64,000 bases of DNA, taken from Amycolatopsis anabasis. GTDB lineage: Bacteria; Actinomycetota; Actinomycetes; Mycobacteriales; Pseudonocardiaceae. The notes under the pieces were generated by a model. The model ran no database searches and was not told where the DNA came from. It worked only from the letters and a program-made list of their open reading frames with translations. The stretch lies in the NCBI RefSeq assembly GCF_009765355.1, contig NZ_VTHK01000021.1, forward strand, positions 62,001 through 126,000, in the 5' to 3' direction. Position numbers and translations under genes: made by a program. Numbering within the stretch: position 1 is the stretch's first letter; every line of letters starts with the position of its first letter. Below are positions 25,326-34,511 of the stretch, in pieces.

Positions 25326-28274
25326 TTAGCTGGCTTGCCGGTTGGAGATGTGCTTTCTCGGCTGTTGCAGGGCGTCCGTGAGGCTGAGCGTGCTTGGGGC
25401 GGGGCGTTGGTCGAGATCGGCCAGCGATGTGGTGAGCAGGTGCAGCGTGCGCGGGATGCTGTCGTGCCGGCCGAGTCGCGCTTGCAGGCGCATGAGGTCG
25501 CGGTAGATCGCCTCGTTGTAGGGGTCGAGGTGGCGGGCTTGTTCCGGCAGAGCGAGTGCCTGTTCGGGGCTATCGGTTCTGATCTTGCGGATCAGGGTGC
25601 TGAGCGCGTCGAGGACGTCGCGCCGGAGTGCCTCGCGGGGCCCGTCGATCCAGTCCGCGGTGATGCCTTCGGCGAGGTCTCCGCGGTACAGCTCGGTGAC
25701 GCGATTCGCCGCCGCGACGGCCTCTGTTGCCGGGGCTTGGCGGCTGGCGGTGATGGCGTCCTGGATCCGCCAGAGGTCGGTGGTCAGGATCGTCTGGTCG
25801 AGCCGGTAGTGGCTGTCCTGGTTGACGATGAGGTCGAGGGTGTCGTCGTTGCTTGCCCGGCGAAGGCCGCGGCGTAGCTGGGACAGGGTCGCGTGGAAGC
25901 TGTTGTAGGGACGTTCGCCGGGCGCGTCCGGCCAGAGCGCGGCGCTGAGGGTTTCGCGTCGGCACCCGTCACGGTGTAGCGCCAGGTAGACCAGGATCTC
26001 GCGTTGCCGCGGAGCGAGGCCGTCGATGAGGTCACGGAGTTCGGGGTCGACTCTGGTCAGGTGCAGCCGGCCGAGCACCTGCAGATGCAGCGGCGGGGCC
26101 GGGGCCGGATCTGTGGCCGGGCGCGGCGCGGTCGTGGGGTTGTCGTCCCGCCGGGCGGCCGAGGGGCGCGGGTGGTTGCTGACCTCCGTCGGGGATGGCT
26201 CGGTCGTTTCTGATTCAGCCTGTCCGGACGGTCCAGTCGTCGGGTACTCGCCGCGGTTGTCGCTGGCGGTCTCCGTCTGTGGGGTCGCGGCTGCGGCGTC
26301 GGGTGCCGTAGTGAACTCGTACTCGAATGCGAGTGCCTCGGCATTCGCCGTCGTGCTCTCGGCCCGGCTTTGCCGCTGTGTGCCTGGTTCCGCGGCGCTG
26401 CTGGCGACGGTGCGGTCTCGGATCGGGTCGTCGCTGCCGGGCTCGGCCGCGTGCAGGAGTGTGAGCAGGGCACGGGCATCGGCGTCCGGCAATGTGAACA
26501 GTCGAGCGCCGGCCAGGTCTTCGCTCAGGGTGGGGCTGGTCGCTTCGACGGTGCCGTCGTCGCGCACGCGCACGGTGCCGCCGGGGTGCCAGGGGCCGAG
26601 GAACACGCCAGCCAGACCGAGGTGGGAGCCGTTGTCGAGGACGGCGTGCGCGCGCCGGTTCGTGTCCGCGTTTGGCGTGGCCACCACCACGGCAGGCCCT
26701 ATGACGTTGTGCGGGTGCGCCGTGTTCGCTGGTGGGTCGTCCCGCGCGAGGTCGCCGGTGTCGGTGCGGGCGACCAGCTCGGCTTCCAACGTCGCCAGCG
26801 CTGCGGGCAGGTCATCGACGATGCGCAGCCGGTCCGGGACGGGATCCGCCAGGTCGTGTCCGAAGAGCGCGCGGGCGTCGTCGGCGGGCATCACGATCAT
26901 GGCGTCGAGGCCGTCGCTGGTGGCCTGCGCGAGCAGGGTCATGATCAAGGCCCGTGCGGCGGCGTGGGCACCGGGACCGGTGAGTCCCAGTCCCCGCGTG
27001 TTGGCGAGGTCGAGCGCGATGGCGTGCCCGTCGCGTACGCCGAGCGAGGTGTCCTGGGGTCCCGGGAGCACAGCACGGACCGTGGCCTGGGCTCGGTTGC
27101 GGGCGTGGATGTCGGCCGGTAGCACGTGTCCGGGTGGTGCTGGCGCAGCGGCCGGGTCGTCGTCGGCCTGCTGGGGCGCGGTGGTGTCGTGGGCGATGCG
27201 CAGTGCGCGGACGACCGGGAGGCCAGCGGGGTCAGCGTCGTCGCGTGCGCCGGGGTGGTACCAGCGGCGGTGCCGGAGTCGGACGGTGATCATCGCGAGG
27301 GTGATCGGAGCAGCCAGTCCGAGGCCGACGAACGCGCCGGTCGGCAGTGCGATACCGGTTCCGGGCTGTGCCTCGGGCATGTACGGCTGTTCTCCTCGAG
27401 GTGTGTGCGGCGGGGCGGGCTGCTCGGCGGAGGTAGCCGGGCCTTCTGGGGCGGGCGCGGGTGTCGGGCTGTTCGGTGGCGTCGCGGGCTGCTCTGGTGG
27501 CTGCGCGGGTGGTGGTGCCCCCTGGGCGGGCAGGACGAGGTGCCAGCCGGGCAGGATCTGGTCGGGGTGGCGCAGCGCGCGGCCGTCGGGTTGGGTGCGG
27601 CCGGCGTTGAGGTCGAAGATCGCGGGCCAGGCGTCCGGGTTGCCGAGTTCGCGTTCAGCGATGGCCGAGAGCGTGTCGGTGGGCTCGACGGTGACGGTGC
27701 GCCCGCTCGCTGTGGCGATGTCCGCGGGACGAGGCAAGGCGACGGCGTCCGGCGGGAACAGCAGCGTCCATCCCGGTTCCAGGTCGCCGGGGCTGTCGGC
27801 GAGCAGGCCGGGGTTGAGCCGCACGATCTCGTGGTAGCGGGTGCCGCGGCCGAGGTGGCGTTCAGCCAAGTCCCACAAGGTGTCGCCGTGCACCACTGTG
27901 TAAGGCACGGCGTCGTCCGTTCCCGCTGCTGCGGGAGACGATGTGCTCGGGGCGCCGACGGTCCCCGCAGTCTGGTCGGTCGCGGTGTCCGCTGCGGAGA
28001 CCCGGGCTGCCGTGACGGGATGTTCGTGGGGCCATGGCGGCGCGGTGGCCGCAACCGGTGTTGCCGGGGCTGTCGATGCCCCTGCGGTACCGGCGGAGGT
28101 GGCTACGAGAACGGCGGTCACCAGTCCGGCGATCCATCGGCCACGCGGCACCCGGCGCAGCAGACCGCGGGCGGTACGGACACCGTGCCCCGTCTGGCGA
28201 ATCAACTCGACCACGACGGAAAGAGTCAGCAAGAACCAGCCGGCCCACGCCACCGCCACGACCAGCCAGAGCAC
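25326..28274 (-). CDS. LysM and BTAD domain membrane protein, probably 5'-truncated
   Basis: A protein of about 980 residues. In order: a hydrophobic helix at the very start ('LVLWLVVAVAWAGWFLLTL'), a second helix, a LysM repeat ('PYTVVHGDTLWDLAERHLG'), a second LysM ('VTVEPTDTLSAIAERELG'), a Pro-rich linker, a third helix ('FVGLGLAAPITLAMITV'), a long low-complexity middle, and a C-terminal winged-helix/BTAD regulator domain ('GLAPRQREILVYLALHRDG'). Actinomycete relatives have an additional N-terminal membrane segment. Here the sequence upstream of about 28290 is foreign and antisense to another gene remnant, so the natural 5' end seems lost. GTG 28274 is a nominal start without a ribosome site; the frame stays open to 28625. 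It may be non-functional. Confidence 0.65.
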   Translation of the reverse strand: MLWLVVAVAWAGWFLLTLSVVVELIRQTGHGVRTARGLLRRVPRGRWIAGLVTAVLVATSAGTAGASTAPATPVAATAPPWPHEHPVTAARVSAADTATDQTAGTVGAPSTSSPAAAGTDDAVPYTVVHGDTLWDLAERHLGRGTRYHEIVRLNPGLLADSPGDLEPGWTLLFPPDAVALPRPADIATASGRTVTVEPTDTLSAIAERELGNPDAWPAIFDLNAGRTQPDGRALRHPDQILPGWHLVLPAQGAPPPAQPPEQPATPPNSPTPAPAPEGPATSAEQPAPPHTPRGEQPYMPEAQPGTGIALPTGAFVGLGLAAPITLAMITVRLRHRRWYHPGARDDADPAGLPVVRALRIAHDTTAPQQADDDPAAAPAPPGHVLPADIHARNRAQATVRAVLPGPQDTSLGVRDGHAIALDLANTRGLGLTGPGAHAAARALIMTLLAQATSDGLDAMIVMPADDARALFGHDLADPVPDRLRIVDDLPAALATLEAELVARTDTGDLARDDPPANTAHPHNVIGPAVVVATPNADTNRRAHAVLDNGSHLGLAGVFLGPWHPGGTVRVRDDGTVEATSPTLSEDLAGARLFTLPDADARALLTLLHAAEPGSDDPIRDRTVASSAAEPGTQRQSRAESTTANAEALAFEYEFTTAPDAAAATPQTETASDNRGEYPTTGPSGQAESETTEPSPTEVSNHPRPSAARRDDNPTTAPRPATDPAPAPPLHLQVLGRLHLTRVDPELRDLIDGLAPRQREILVYLALHRDGCRRETLSAALWPDAPGERPYNSFHATLSQLRRGLRRASNDDTLDLIVNQDSHYRLDQTILTTDLWRIQDAITASRQAPATEAVAAANRVTELYRGDLAEGITADWIDGPREALRRDVLDALSTLIRKIRTDSPEQALALPEQARHLDPYNEAIYRDLMRLQARLGRHDSIPRTLHLLTTSLADLDQRPAPSTLSLTDALQQPRKHISNRQAS

Positions 28275-28287
28275 GAGGTCGCCGGTC

Positions 28288-28533
28288 AGCCTGGACGCGG
28301 CGTTGAAGCGAGGCCTGGCCTTCAACGACCAATTGTTCCGCTGGAACGTGGTGTTCGCGCGGGTCGCGGGACTGCTCGGTGAGCGGGAGGCGCAACGCCG
28401 CAACGCTCGCGCGACACTCAAGTTGGCGCAGAAGGGCCCAACACTTCCCCACAAACCGGACATTGGCGTTGTACGAACAGACAAGGAGACGTTGGCCTGG
28501 CTGCGTCGGCTTGCAGCCGACGCAGGTGAATGA
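28288..28533 (+). pseudogene. 3' remnant of an unidentified gene
   Basis: Eighty-one codons on the plus strand read as a natural protein end (LDAALKRGLAFNDQLFRWNV..., ending LAWLRRLAADAGE and a TGA). The 5' part is missing: coding character stops at about 28290, where the LysM/BTAD gene begins on the other strand. The family is not recognised. It marks a recombination join. Confidence 0.5.
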
Positions 28534-28810
28534 CCGTGATGTGTTCGGGTGGGTCGGCCAGGCGCTCGCACCCCGAGGTGGCCTCGTTCCGCAAGTAACT
28601 GCTGCACCGCTGTCGGCCTACGCACGCGTCAGTGCGAGACGCTCAGGACGTGAACCGACCGTCGGTGCAACCGGTCCCGGCGAATCTCCATTGAGCCCCG
28701 CACGTTCCAATCGAGACCCGGCGCGGTTGAGCGCTCTCCACCTTGGTGCTGAGCATGACGGCAACGGCGTCGGCGACCTCGCCCACCGGCTCCAGCTGAC
28801 CACACCACAG

Positions 28811-29377
28811 ATGGAGGCCCTGGCCACCGCCGGCGCGGCCGCCCGCAACAGCAACACGCAGGCCGCCCTCGACCGCGCCCACGACGCGATTTCCCGGCTA
28901 CGCCGGGAAAAGACCCCGGTCAGCATCGCTGCCGTCGGCCGTCGTGCCGGTATCTTACGGGACGTTTCTCTCCAGCAACCCCGAGGCGCGCAGCGCGGTC
29001 GCCGCGGCCATCGTGGACGCCGACGAGCGGCGCGGCCAGGCGCTGGCTGACCTGGATGACCAGCACGCCACCTGGCGGGAGCGGGCACTCACGCCGAGGA
29101 CGCCCTCAAAGCCGCCAACGTCGAGATCCTCACCCAGCGCACCCGCATCGGCGAACTCCTCGCCCAAATCCGCGACCTGCAAGCCGAATGGACCGAGGAA
29201 GCCATCCAGCGGATCACCACGGAGAACACCACGCTCAAGCAACGCCTCCGCCAGCTCACCACCGACAACCGCAACGTGGAGGAGCCCCTGACGGCCGCCC
29301 GCTCGAACCTGCGCTTCCAAGACCGCCGCATCGCCGACCTGGAGGCCAAGTTCGTCGCCCGGGCCGCAACAATATGA
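28811..29377 (+). pseudogene. Frameshifted DUF6262-type transposon accessory gene
   Basis: Three successive frames spell one protein. The first part reads TQAALDRAHDAISRLRREKT. After a frame change near 28945-28960 comes TFLSSNPEARSAVAAAIVDA, and after a second near 29085-29095 comes EILTQRTRIGELLAQIRDLQ, with a coiled-coil tail ending at TGA 29377. This is the pattern of DUF6262 proteins, which travel with tyrosine-recombinase transposition modules in actinomycetes. No recombinase gene remains nearby. The call rests on recalled family likeness and the clean frame-to-frame continuity. Confidence 0.65.
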
Positions 29378-29734
29378 CCGATTTGGCACTGCTGTGGTGC
29401 ATTTGAGGGCTCGCATCTGCCCATTGCTTGACCACTTCGGGTCTGCTCCAGGTCTGTGACGAGACCCGAAACGGGCGTGGCCTGTTCCAGGTCTCGTTCA
29501 GGGCGTTGCCGCGTCGCTTCAGGAACCGCTGCCGGACCGGGAAGAGTCCCAGGACTGATCGTGGTCTCGCCGAGGTCTGAGGAGGGTTTGGTTAGCGTTG
29601 GCAGAGTGATTCGCGTTCCTCAGGACACTGGACGAGCCGGTTCTCACGCAGGTCGTCGCGCAACTGAGAGAGCGTGTGTCAAAACTGAGTGGATGTCTCC
29701 CGACAGGTGAGCGAATGGTTCCGAGTAGGAGTTA
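29378..29734. other. Intergenic mobile-element remnant without recognisable genes
   Basis: About 360 bases after the DUF6262 relic, with no convincing gene. Several near-repeats of a CAGGTCT/GGTCTC type occur between 29440 and 29580, but no clear terminal inverted repeat was identified. Confidence 0.35.
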
Positions 29735-29835
29735 GATAGATGACTCATCCCCTATCTACTGACAGTACGTCACCTATCGGATAGAGTGCCGATACAGTAT
29801 AACTCGTCAGTCGATAGGTCATCAGGTAGGAGACA
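29735..29835. promoter_or_regulatory. AT-rich palindromic control region of a mobile element
   Basis: A roughly 100-base stretch of clearly lower GC. It contains TACTGACAGTA (29757-29767, a palindrome around its central base), TCACCTATCG (29770-29779) facing CGATAGGTCA (29812-29821), further GATAG/CTATC copies, and a TATAAC -10-like hexamer near 29788. An AGGAG followed closely by ATG 29835 opens an 85-codon frame of poor protein quality. The layout resembles promoter/operator regions of actinomycete integrative elements controlled by GntR-type repressors. This is inference. Confidence 0.45.
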
Positions 29836-29901
29836 TGAGTAGGCAGCACCAGGGCGAGCCTGCGTCTGGGTCTGGACATGCCGCGCGGTCCGGGAGGCGG
29901 T

Positions 29902-29935
29902 TGCCGGGTAGGGCGCCTTTCCCGGATCCCCTACC
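29902..29935 (+). repeat. Hairpin-forming 34-base element, copy 1
   Basis: The segment contains GGTAGGG (29907-29913) facing CCCTACC (29929-29935). A closely similar 35-base segment occurs at 59905-59939 in an unrelated context, with about four bases in five identical. Confidence 0.45.
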
Positions 29936-29958
29936 ACACCAGCACGGGAGGGGAACAG

Positions 29959-30150
29959 ATGGCGGTCCGCGCTTCTGCCGGCACCACAACGCTCGGTGGC
30001 TCATCCGGCGTCCACAAGGCCTACCATCTCAACGGCGTAAGCCCATTCGTCCAGATTGGAATACTCGGCACGGGCACAAAACCGGGCTCTGACATCGCCG
30101 AAGCGCCCCTGACGCGACACCGACGAGGCCCAGCACGGCCGCCGTGGTGA
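29959..30150 (+). CDS. Possible truncated small gene of the mobile element
   Basis: ATG 29959 has an ideal GGGAGGGG ribosome site five bases upstream, and the first ~45 codons (MAVRASAGTTTLGGSSGVHK...) are protein-like. The frame then runs into antisense SulP sequence near 30115 and ends at 30150, so it looks like a 5' gene fragment cut at the insertion boundary. The family is not recognised. Confidence 0.35.
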   Translation: MAVRASAGTTTLGGSSGVHKAYHLNGVSPFVQIGILGTGTKPGSDIAEAPLTRHRRGPARPPW

Positions 30151-31303
30151 GCAGGGTCAACAGGAATTCGCTGCGCCGGAATCGCGCGATCCGGTGGAAT
30201 TCGCCGAGGTTGACGAGCCGGGTCGCGGCGTAGATCACCAATGCGCCCAGCGCGGCCTTCGGGAAACCAGCCAGGATCGGCCCGGCGAACGCCAGGGTGA
30301 CGAGTACCCCGGCCAGCGCGACCAGTGAGTACAGCTGCGTTCTGCTTCCCGCGGCATCCGCCAGCGCGGTCCGGCTGCCGCTGGAGCTCACCGGAAAACC
30401 ACGCAGGAACCCGGCGGTCAGGTTGGCCGCACCGAGTGCCCGCAGTTCCCGCCCCGCGTCGACGTCCTCGCCGTGGCGGCTCCCGAAGGCGCGAGCGGTG
30501 AGGACGTTGTCGGAGAAGGAGACCAGCGCGATGCCGGTCGCGGGCAGCAACAGCTCTGGGAGGTCTCCGGCATGGACGTCGGGCAGGGCCGGTTCCGGCA
30601 GCCCGGACGGGATCTCCCCCACGACCTGGATTCCTTTTTCCCGCAGTGAGAACATGGCAACGACCGCGGTCGCGAGGAGAATGGCGACCAGCGCGCCCGG
30701 CGCGCGCGGCCAGAACCGGTCACCTGTGAAGAGCAGCGCGAGCACGGCGGCGGCCAGTGCCACCGTGGGCCAGTGTGGATTGCCGGCCCCGGAGGCGAAC
30801 GAGCCGACCTGGGCAGCGAAGGACTCCCCGCTGATCGGTACGCCGGTCGTCGTGCCCAGCTGGCCCGCGGTCATCAGGACCGCGATTCCGGCCATGTAGC
30901 CGACGAGCACCGGTTTGGACAGCAGGTCGGCGAGGAAGCCCACGCGGATCAGCCAGCCGAGCAGGCACAGCCCGCCGACCAGCAGGGCCAGCACGGCCGC
31001 GAGCGTGGCGTATCTGCCGGGGTCACCGGCGGCCAGTGGCGCGAGCACGACGGCGGTCATCAACGCGGTGGTGGATTCCGGGCCGATCGAGAGCTGCCGC
31101 GACGACCCGAGGAAGGGATAGACGGCCAGCGGGCCGGTGATCGCCCACAGCCCGGCCACCGGGGGCAGGCCGGCTACTTCGGCATAGGCCATGACCTGCG
31201 GCACCAGATAGGCCGCCACCGTGATCCCGCCGATCAGGTCACCGCGCAACCAGGCCCGCCGGTAGCGCCGGACAGTACGCGGGAATCGGACCGACCAGTT
31301 CAT
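30029..31303 (-). pseudogene. SulP-family anion transporter, 3'-truncated
   Basis: ATG 31303 opens a SulP transporter: residues 1-~395 hold the membrane domain, beginning 'LRGDLIGGITVAAYLVPQVM', with the signature 'LSIGPESTTALMTA' and about ten helices. SulP proteins normally run to ~500-570 residues with a cytoplasmic STAS domain. Here the last helices and STAS are replaced near 30115 by a 30-residue tail (RCQSPVLCPCRVFQSGRMGL) read from foreign DNA. The join coincides with the mobile-element scar. It is divergent from a universal stress gene, with two DevR-type boxes in the gap, so the intact ancestor was probably a dormancy-regulon gene (as with sulP beside Rv1738 in mycobacteria). Confidence 0.75.
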
Positions 31304-31338
31304 GAGCTGAGGTTTCCCGGGCAGGGAAACGCAACACA

Positions 31339-31353
31339 GGGGCGAAAGTCACC
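31339..31353. promoter_or_regulatory. DevR/DosR-type box 1
   Basis: GGGGCGAAAGTCACC, in the gap between sulP and the universal stress gene at 31468. It matches the window consensus GGGRCCAAAGTCMCC. Confidence 0.65.
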
Positions 31354-31367
31354 ACAACCGCAGCTGA

Positions 31368-31380
31368 GGGCCGAAGTCCC
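31368..31380. promoter_or_regulatory. DevR/DosR-type box 2
   Basis: GGGCCGAAGTCCC, a one-base-contracted palindrome 29 bases from box 1. Paired boxes are common upstream of DosR-controlled genes. Confidence 0.55.
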
Positions 31381-31467
31381 GGGGATCGAGGCCCAACGAC
31401 CACGGCGGCGCGCGGGGCATGCGCCATAGCGTCGGGGGCGACCTGCCGAACGGAACGGGAGTGTGTC

Positions 31468-32373
31468 ATGGCCAGTACCGGCAACCCGGCGATCGTCGTG
31501 GGTGTGGATGGTTCCGATCGGGCGCTGCACGCGGTGCGTTGGGCCGCGCTCTCCGCGGCCCGGCATCGGGCGCCGTTGCGTCTCGTGCACGCGGCCGCCT
31601 TCCCTGATCTCTTCGTCGGTGCTGCGGTTCCCCCGCCGCCCGGTGTCAAGGACCTGTTGCGGGCCCGGGGGTGGAAGCTGCTGCGCGAGGCCAGGCGGCT
31701 GGCCGAATCGGTGGCCACGGTCGATCTGCATACCGAGGTGGTTCCGGACCTGCCGGCGCCGTATTTCGTCGAGGCGTCGAAGTCGGCCCGGATGCTGGTG
31801 CTCGGCGCGTCGGGCCGTGGCCAGTTCACCGGTCTGCTCGCCGGATCGATCACGGTGAACCTGGCCGCGCACGCGCACTGCCCGGTGGTGGCGGTCCGCG
31901 GCGAGGGCTGGGAGGAGGCGCGCGGTGATCGTCCGGTCGTCGTGGGGATCGATGGCAGTCCGGCGAGCGAACCGGCGATCGAATACGCGTTCGCCGAGGC
32001 CTCCGCGCGGGATGTCGGGCTGGTTGCCGTGCATGCCTGGGGTGACGGGGACTTCGCGAGTGTTTTCGCCGAGGCGGAGCTGTATTTCGAGTGGGAGCCG
32101 CTGGGCGATTCCGAACGGCGGCTGCTGGCCGAACGCCTCGCGGGCTGGTCGGAGAAGTACCCCGACGTTCCGGTGGAGCGGGTGGTCGTGCGCGACCGGC
32201 CTCGGCACGAACTGCTCACCCGGAGCAAGAGCGCGCAGTTGGTGGTGGTCGGCAGCCGGGGCCGCGGCGGATTCGGCGGTCTGCTGCTCGGTTCCACCAG
32301 CCAGGCGCTGCTGCACCGCGCGGACTGCCCGGTGATGATCGCCCGCCCGAACATCGATGGAGGAAATCAATGA
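31468..32373 (+). CDS. Universal stress protein, tandem USP domains (1 of 5)
   Basis: A 301-residue protein with two USP domains. Each begins with the 'GVDGS/GIDGS' strand-loop (residues ~11 and ~160), and the second ends with VVGSRGRGGFGGLLLGSTSQ, the G-x2-G-x9-G-S/T ATP-binding signature. Tandem USPs of this kind (Rv1996, Rv2005c, Rv2623) are induced by DosR in mycobacteria and support survival in hypoxia. ATG 31468 lies 88 bases after DevR box 2. Its stop overlaps the CBS gene start (ATGA at 32370). Confidence 0.9.
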   Translation: MASTGNPAIVVGVDGSDRALHAVRWAALSAARHRAPLRLVHAAAFPDLFVGAAVPPPPGVKDLLRARGWKLLREARRLAESVATVDLHTEVVPDLPAPYFVEASKSARMLVLGASGRGQFTGLLAGSITVNLAAHAHCPVVAVRGEGWEEARGDRPVVVGIDGSPASEPAIEYAFAEASARDVGLVAVHAWGDGDFASVFAEAELYFEWEPLGDSERRLLAERLAGWSEKYPDVPVERVVVRDRPRHELLTRSKSAQLVVVGSRGRGGFGGLLLGSTSQALLHRADCPVMIARPNIDGGNQ

Positions 32374-33056
32374 ACCCCACTGTCGCCGCGGTCATGACTC
32401 CTGACCCGATCACGGTGGATCTGGACACCCCGTACAAGCGGATCGCCGAACTCCTCACCGCCCACCACATCAGCGCGGTTCCGGTGGTGAACCACCGCGG
32501 CGCACCGGTCGGCGTGGTGTCCGAGGCCGATCTGCTGCCCCGGATGCGACGGTCCGCGGACAGCACGCCACCCGGGTTGCTCGCCGGCGGCCACGCCCGC
32601 CGGGAATGGGCCAAATCCCGCGGATTGGTCGCACGCGATCTGATGACCATGCCGATCGAGACCGTCTCACCCGACGAGACCCTCGCGGCCGCGGCGGCGC
32701 AACTGGGTCGTTCCGGCTTCCGGCGCTTGTTCGTGGTCGAGCGCGGCAGGCTCGTGGGGGTCCTGTCCCGCGGTGACCTGCTGCAGGTGTACCGGCGCCC
32801 CGACGACCAGATCCGCGCGGAAATCGAACGGGACGTGCTCCGCCGCGCCTTGTGGGCGGATGCCGCCCAGGCGCGGGTGAGCGTCGAGGACGGAGTGGCC
32901 ACCCTGGTCGGCAGGCTGGACAGCCGCAGCGAATGCGACCGGGCCGGACTGCTGACCGCCCGGGTCCCCGGGGTCGTGGCCGTGCGCAACCGGCTCGACT
33001 TCGTCTGGGACGACCAGGACGCCCACGGCCCGCACCCGGCCGCCGTGGATCGCTGA
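32370..33056 (+). CDS. CBS-pair protein with C-terminal BON domain (1 of 3)
   Basis: A 228-residue protein. Two CBS motifs lie at about residues 5-60 and 88-140 ('AVMTPDPITVDLDT', 'DLMTMPIETVSPDE'), with a BON-like domain from ~150 ('ARVSVEDGVATLVGRLDSRS'). CBS pairs sense adenine nucleotides, and BON often contacts membranes or lipids. Hypoxic response protein 1 (Rv2626c) is a CBS-only dormancy relative. It is translationally coupled to the USP gene and followed 3 bases later by the kinase-like gene. Confidence 0.87.
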   Translation: MNPTVAAVMTPDPITVDLDTPYKRIAELLTAHHISAVPVVNHRGAPVGVVSEADLLPRMRRSADSTPPGLLAGGHARREWAKSRGLVARDLMTMPIETVSPDETLAAAAAQLGRSGFRRLFVVERGRLVGVLSRGDLLQVYRRPDDQIRAEIERDVLRRALWADAAQARVSVEDGVATLVGRLDSRSECDRAGLLTARVPGVVAVRNRLDFVWDDQDAHGPHPAAVDR

Positions 33057-33059
33057 CCG

Positions 33060-34511
33060 ATGCCCACGGAATTCGCGGCCGTCCGGGAAACCCACTCCGG
33101 GGTCGTCTTCCTGGTCGGCGACCGCGCCTACAAACTGAAAAAGCCAGTAGAGCTGGGATTCCTGGACTTCCGCACCCCGGAACGGCGCCTGGCCGCGTGC
33201 CGCCGCGAGCTGGAACTCAATCGGCGGCTCGCCCCCGATGTGTACCTCGGCATCGCCGAACTGTCCGGTGTGGACGGTTGCCCGGATGAGCCGCTGCTGG
33301 TGATGCGGCGCATGCCGGACGACCGGCGACTGTCTGCCTTGGTCCGCGCGGGCGTGTCCACGATCGACGTGATCGAACGGCTGGCCCGGCTGATCGCGGC
33401 ATTTCACGCCTCGGCCGACCGAAGGAAGGAGATCTCCGCCGAGGGCGGTCGGGATGCCCTCCGGGACCGCTGGACCGCGAGCTTCGACCAGGTGCGCCCG
33501 CTCGGGGTGCTCGAGCCCGCGGTCGCCGAGCGGATCGAACGGCTCGCCTTGGACTTCCTCGCCGGGCGGAGGGCGCTGTTCGATCGCCGGATCGCCACCG
33601 GGCGGATCGTCGACGGCCACGGTGATCTGCTCGCCGACGACATCTTCTGCCTCGACGACGGCCCCCGAGTGCTCGACTGCCTGGAATTCGACGATCGCCT
33701 GCGCTGGGTGGACGGCCTCGACGACATCGCGTTCCTGGCCATGGACCTGGAACACCTCGGCGCCGAGAAACTCGCCGAACACCTCCTCGACCGGTACGCC
33801 GAGTTCGCCGCCGACCCGGCACCGTCCTCGCTGCGGCACCACTACCTCGCCTACCGCGCCTTCGTCCGGGCCAAAGTCGGCTGCCTGCGGGCCGGTCAGG
33901 GCGAGGCCTCCGCCGCCGAATCCGCCCGCGAGTACGCCGCCCTCGCGCTCCAGCACTTGCGCGCCGGGCAGCCCCGGCTGATCCTGGTCGGCGGGCTACC
34001 GGGGACTGGGAAGTCCACTGTGGCTGGTCTGCTCGCCGACCGGCTCGGCGGAGTGCTGCTCTCCAGCGACCGGCTGCGCAAAGAACTGGCCGACCGATCC
34101 CCGCACGACCCTGCCGCAGCTCCCTACAACACCGGCATCTACACACCGGAACACACTCAGCGCACCTATGTCGAACTGGTGCGTCGCGCGGGCGAACTCC
34201 TCGAACAGGGCGAAACAGTAGTGCTCGACGCATCCTGGAACCGGGCACGCGCCCGCGAGCACGCGACCGAAATCGCACGACACACCAGCAGTGAACTAGT
34301 CGCATTGCGGTGTACCGCGCCGATCGAGATCACCATCCGGCGGCTCCGTGAACGGGATGGCAGTTTCTCCGATGCGGATCCGGTCATCGCCGCCGCGATG
34401 GCCGCCGACAGCCAACCCTGGCCGAACTCCGTCACACTGCCGACGACCGGCAGCCCCGACGACACGCTCACGCGGGCGATGGCCGCGATCGATCCACCGA
34501 ACACACCGTGA
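33060..34511 (+). CDS. Rv2004c-like bifunctional phosphotransferase/P-loop kinase
   Basis: A 483-residue protein. The N-terminal ~280 residues resemble aminoglycoside phosphotransferase-type kinases, with GHGDLLADDIF as the Brenner motif and a distant 'LDCLEFDD'. The C-terminal part is a P-loop domain with GGLPGTGKST near residue 311. The same fusion occurs in Rv2004c, a DosR-regulon member. The substrate is unknown. It is part of the operon starting at 31468; its stop overlaps the GTG of the following ATPase remnant. Confidence 0.85.
   Translation: MPTEFAAVRETHSGVVFLVGDRAYKLKKPVELGFLDFRTPERRLAACRRELELNRRLAPDVYLGIAELSGVDGCPDEPLLVMRRMPDDRRLSALVRAGVSTIDVIERLARLIAAFHASADRRKEISAEGGRDALRDRWTASFDQVRPLGVLEPAVAERIERLALDFLAGRRALFDRRIATGRIVDGHGDLLADDIFCLDDGPRVLDCLEFDDRLRWVDGLDDIAFLAMDLEHLGAEKLAEHLLDRYAEFAADPAPSSLRHHYLAYRAFVRAKVGCLRAGQGEASAAESAREYAALALQHLRAGQPRLILVGGLPGTGKSTVAGLLADRLGGVLLSSDRLRKELADRSPHDPAAAPYNTGIYTPEHTQRTYVELVRRAGELLEQGETVVLDASWNRARAREHATEIARHTSSELVALRCTAPIEITIRRLRERDGSFSDADPVIAAAMAADSQPWPNSVTLPTTGSPDDTLTRAMAAIDPPNTP

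Noticed and set aside
28274-28625. N-terminal extension of the LysM/BTAD protein
   Set aside because: The frame is open, but the sequence is antisense to a better plus-strand gene remnant and has no family-like character, so it is treated as foreign.
29835-30092. 85-codon frame starting in the AT-rich region
   Set aside because: The ribosome site is too close to the ATG and the product is Arg/His/Pro-rich; the frame at 29959 is better supported.
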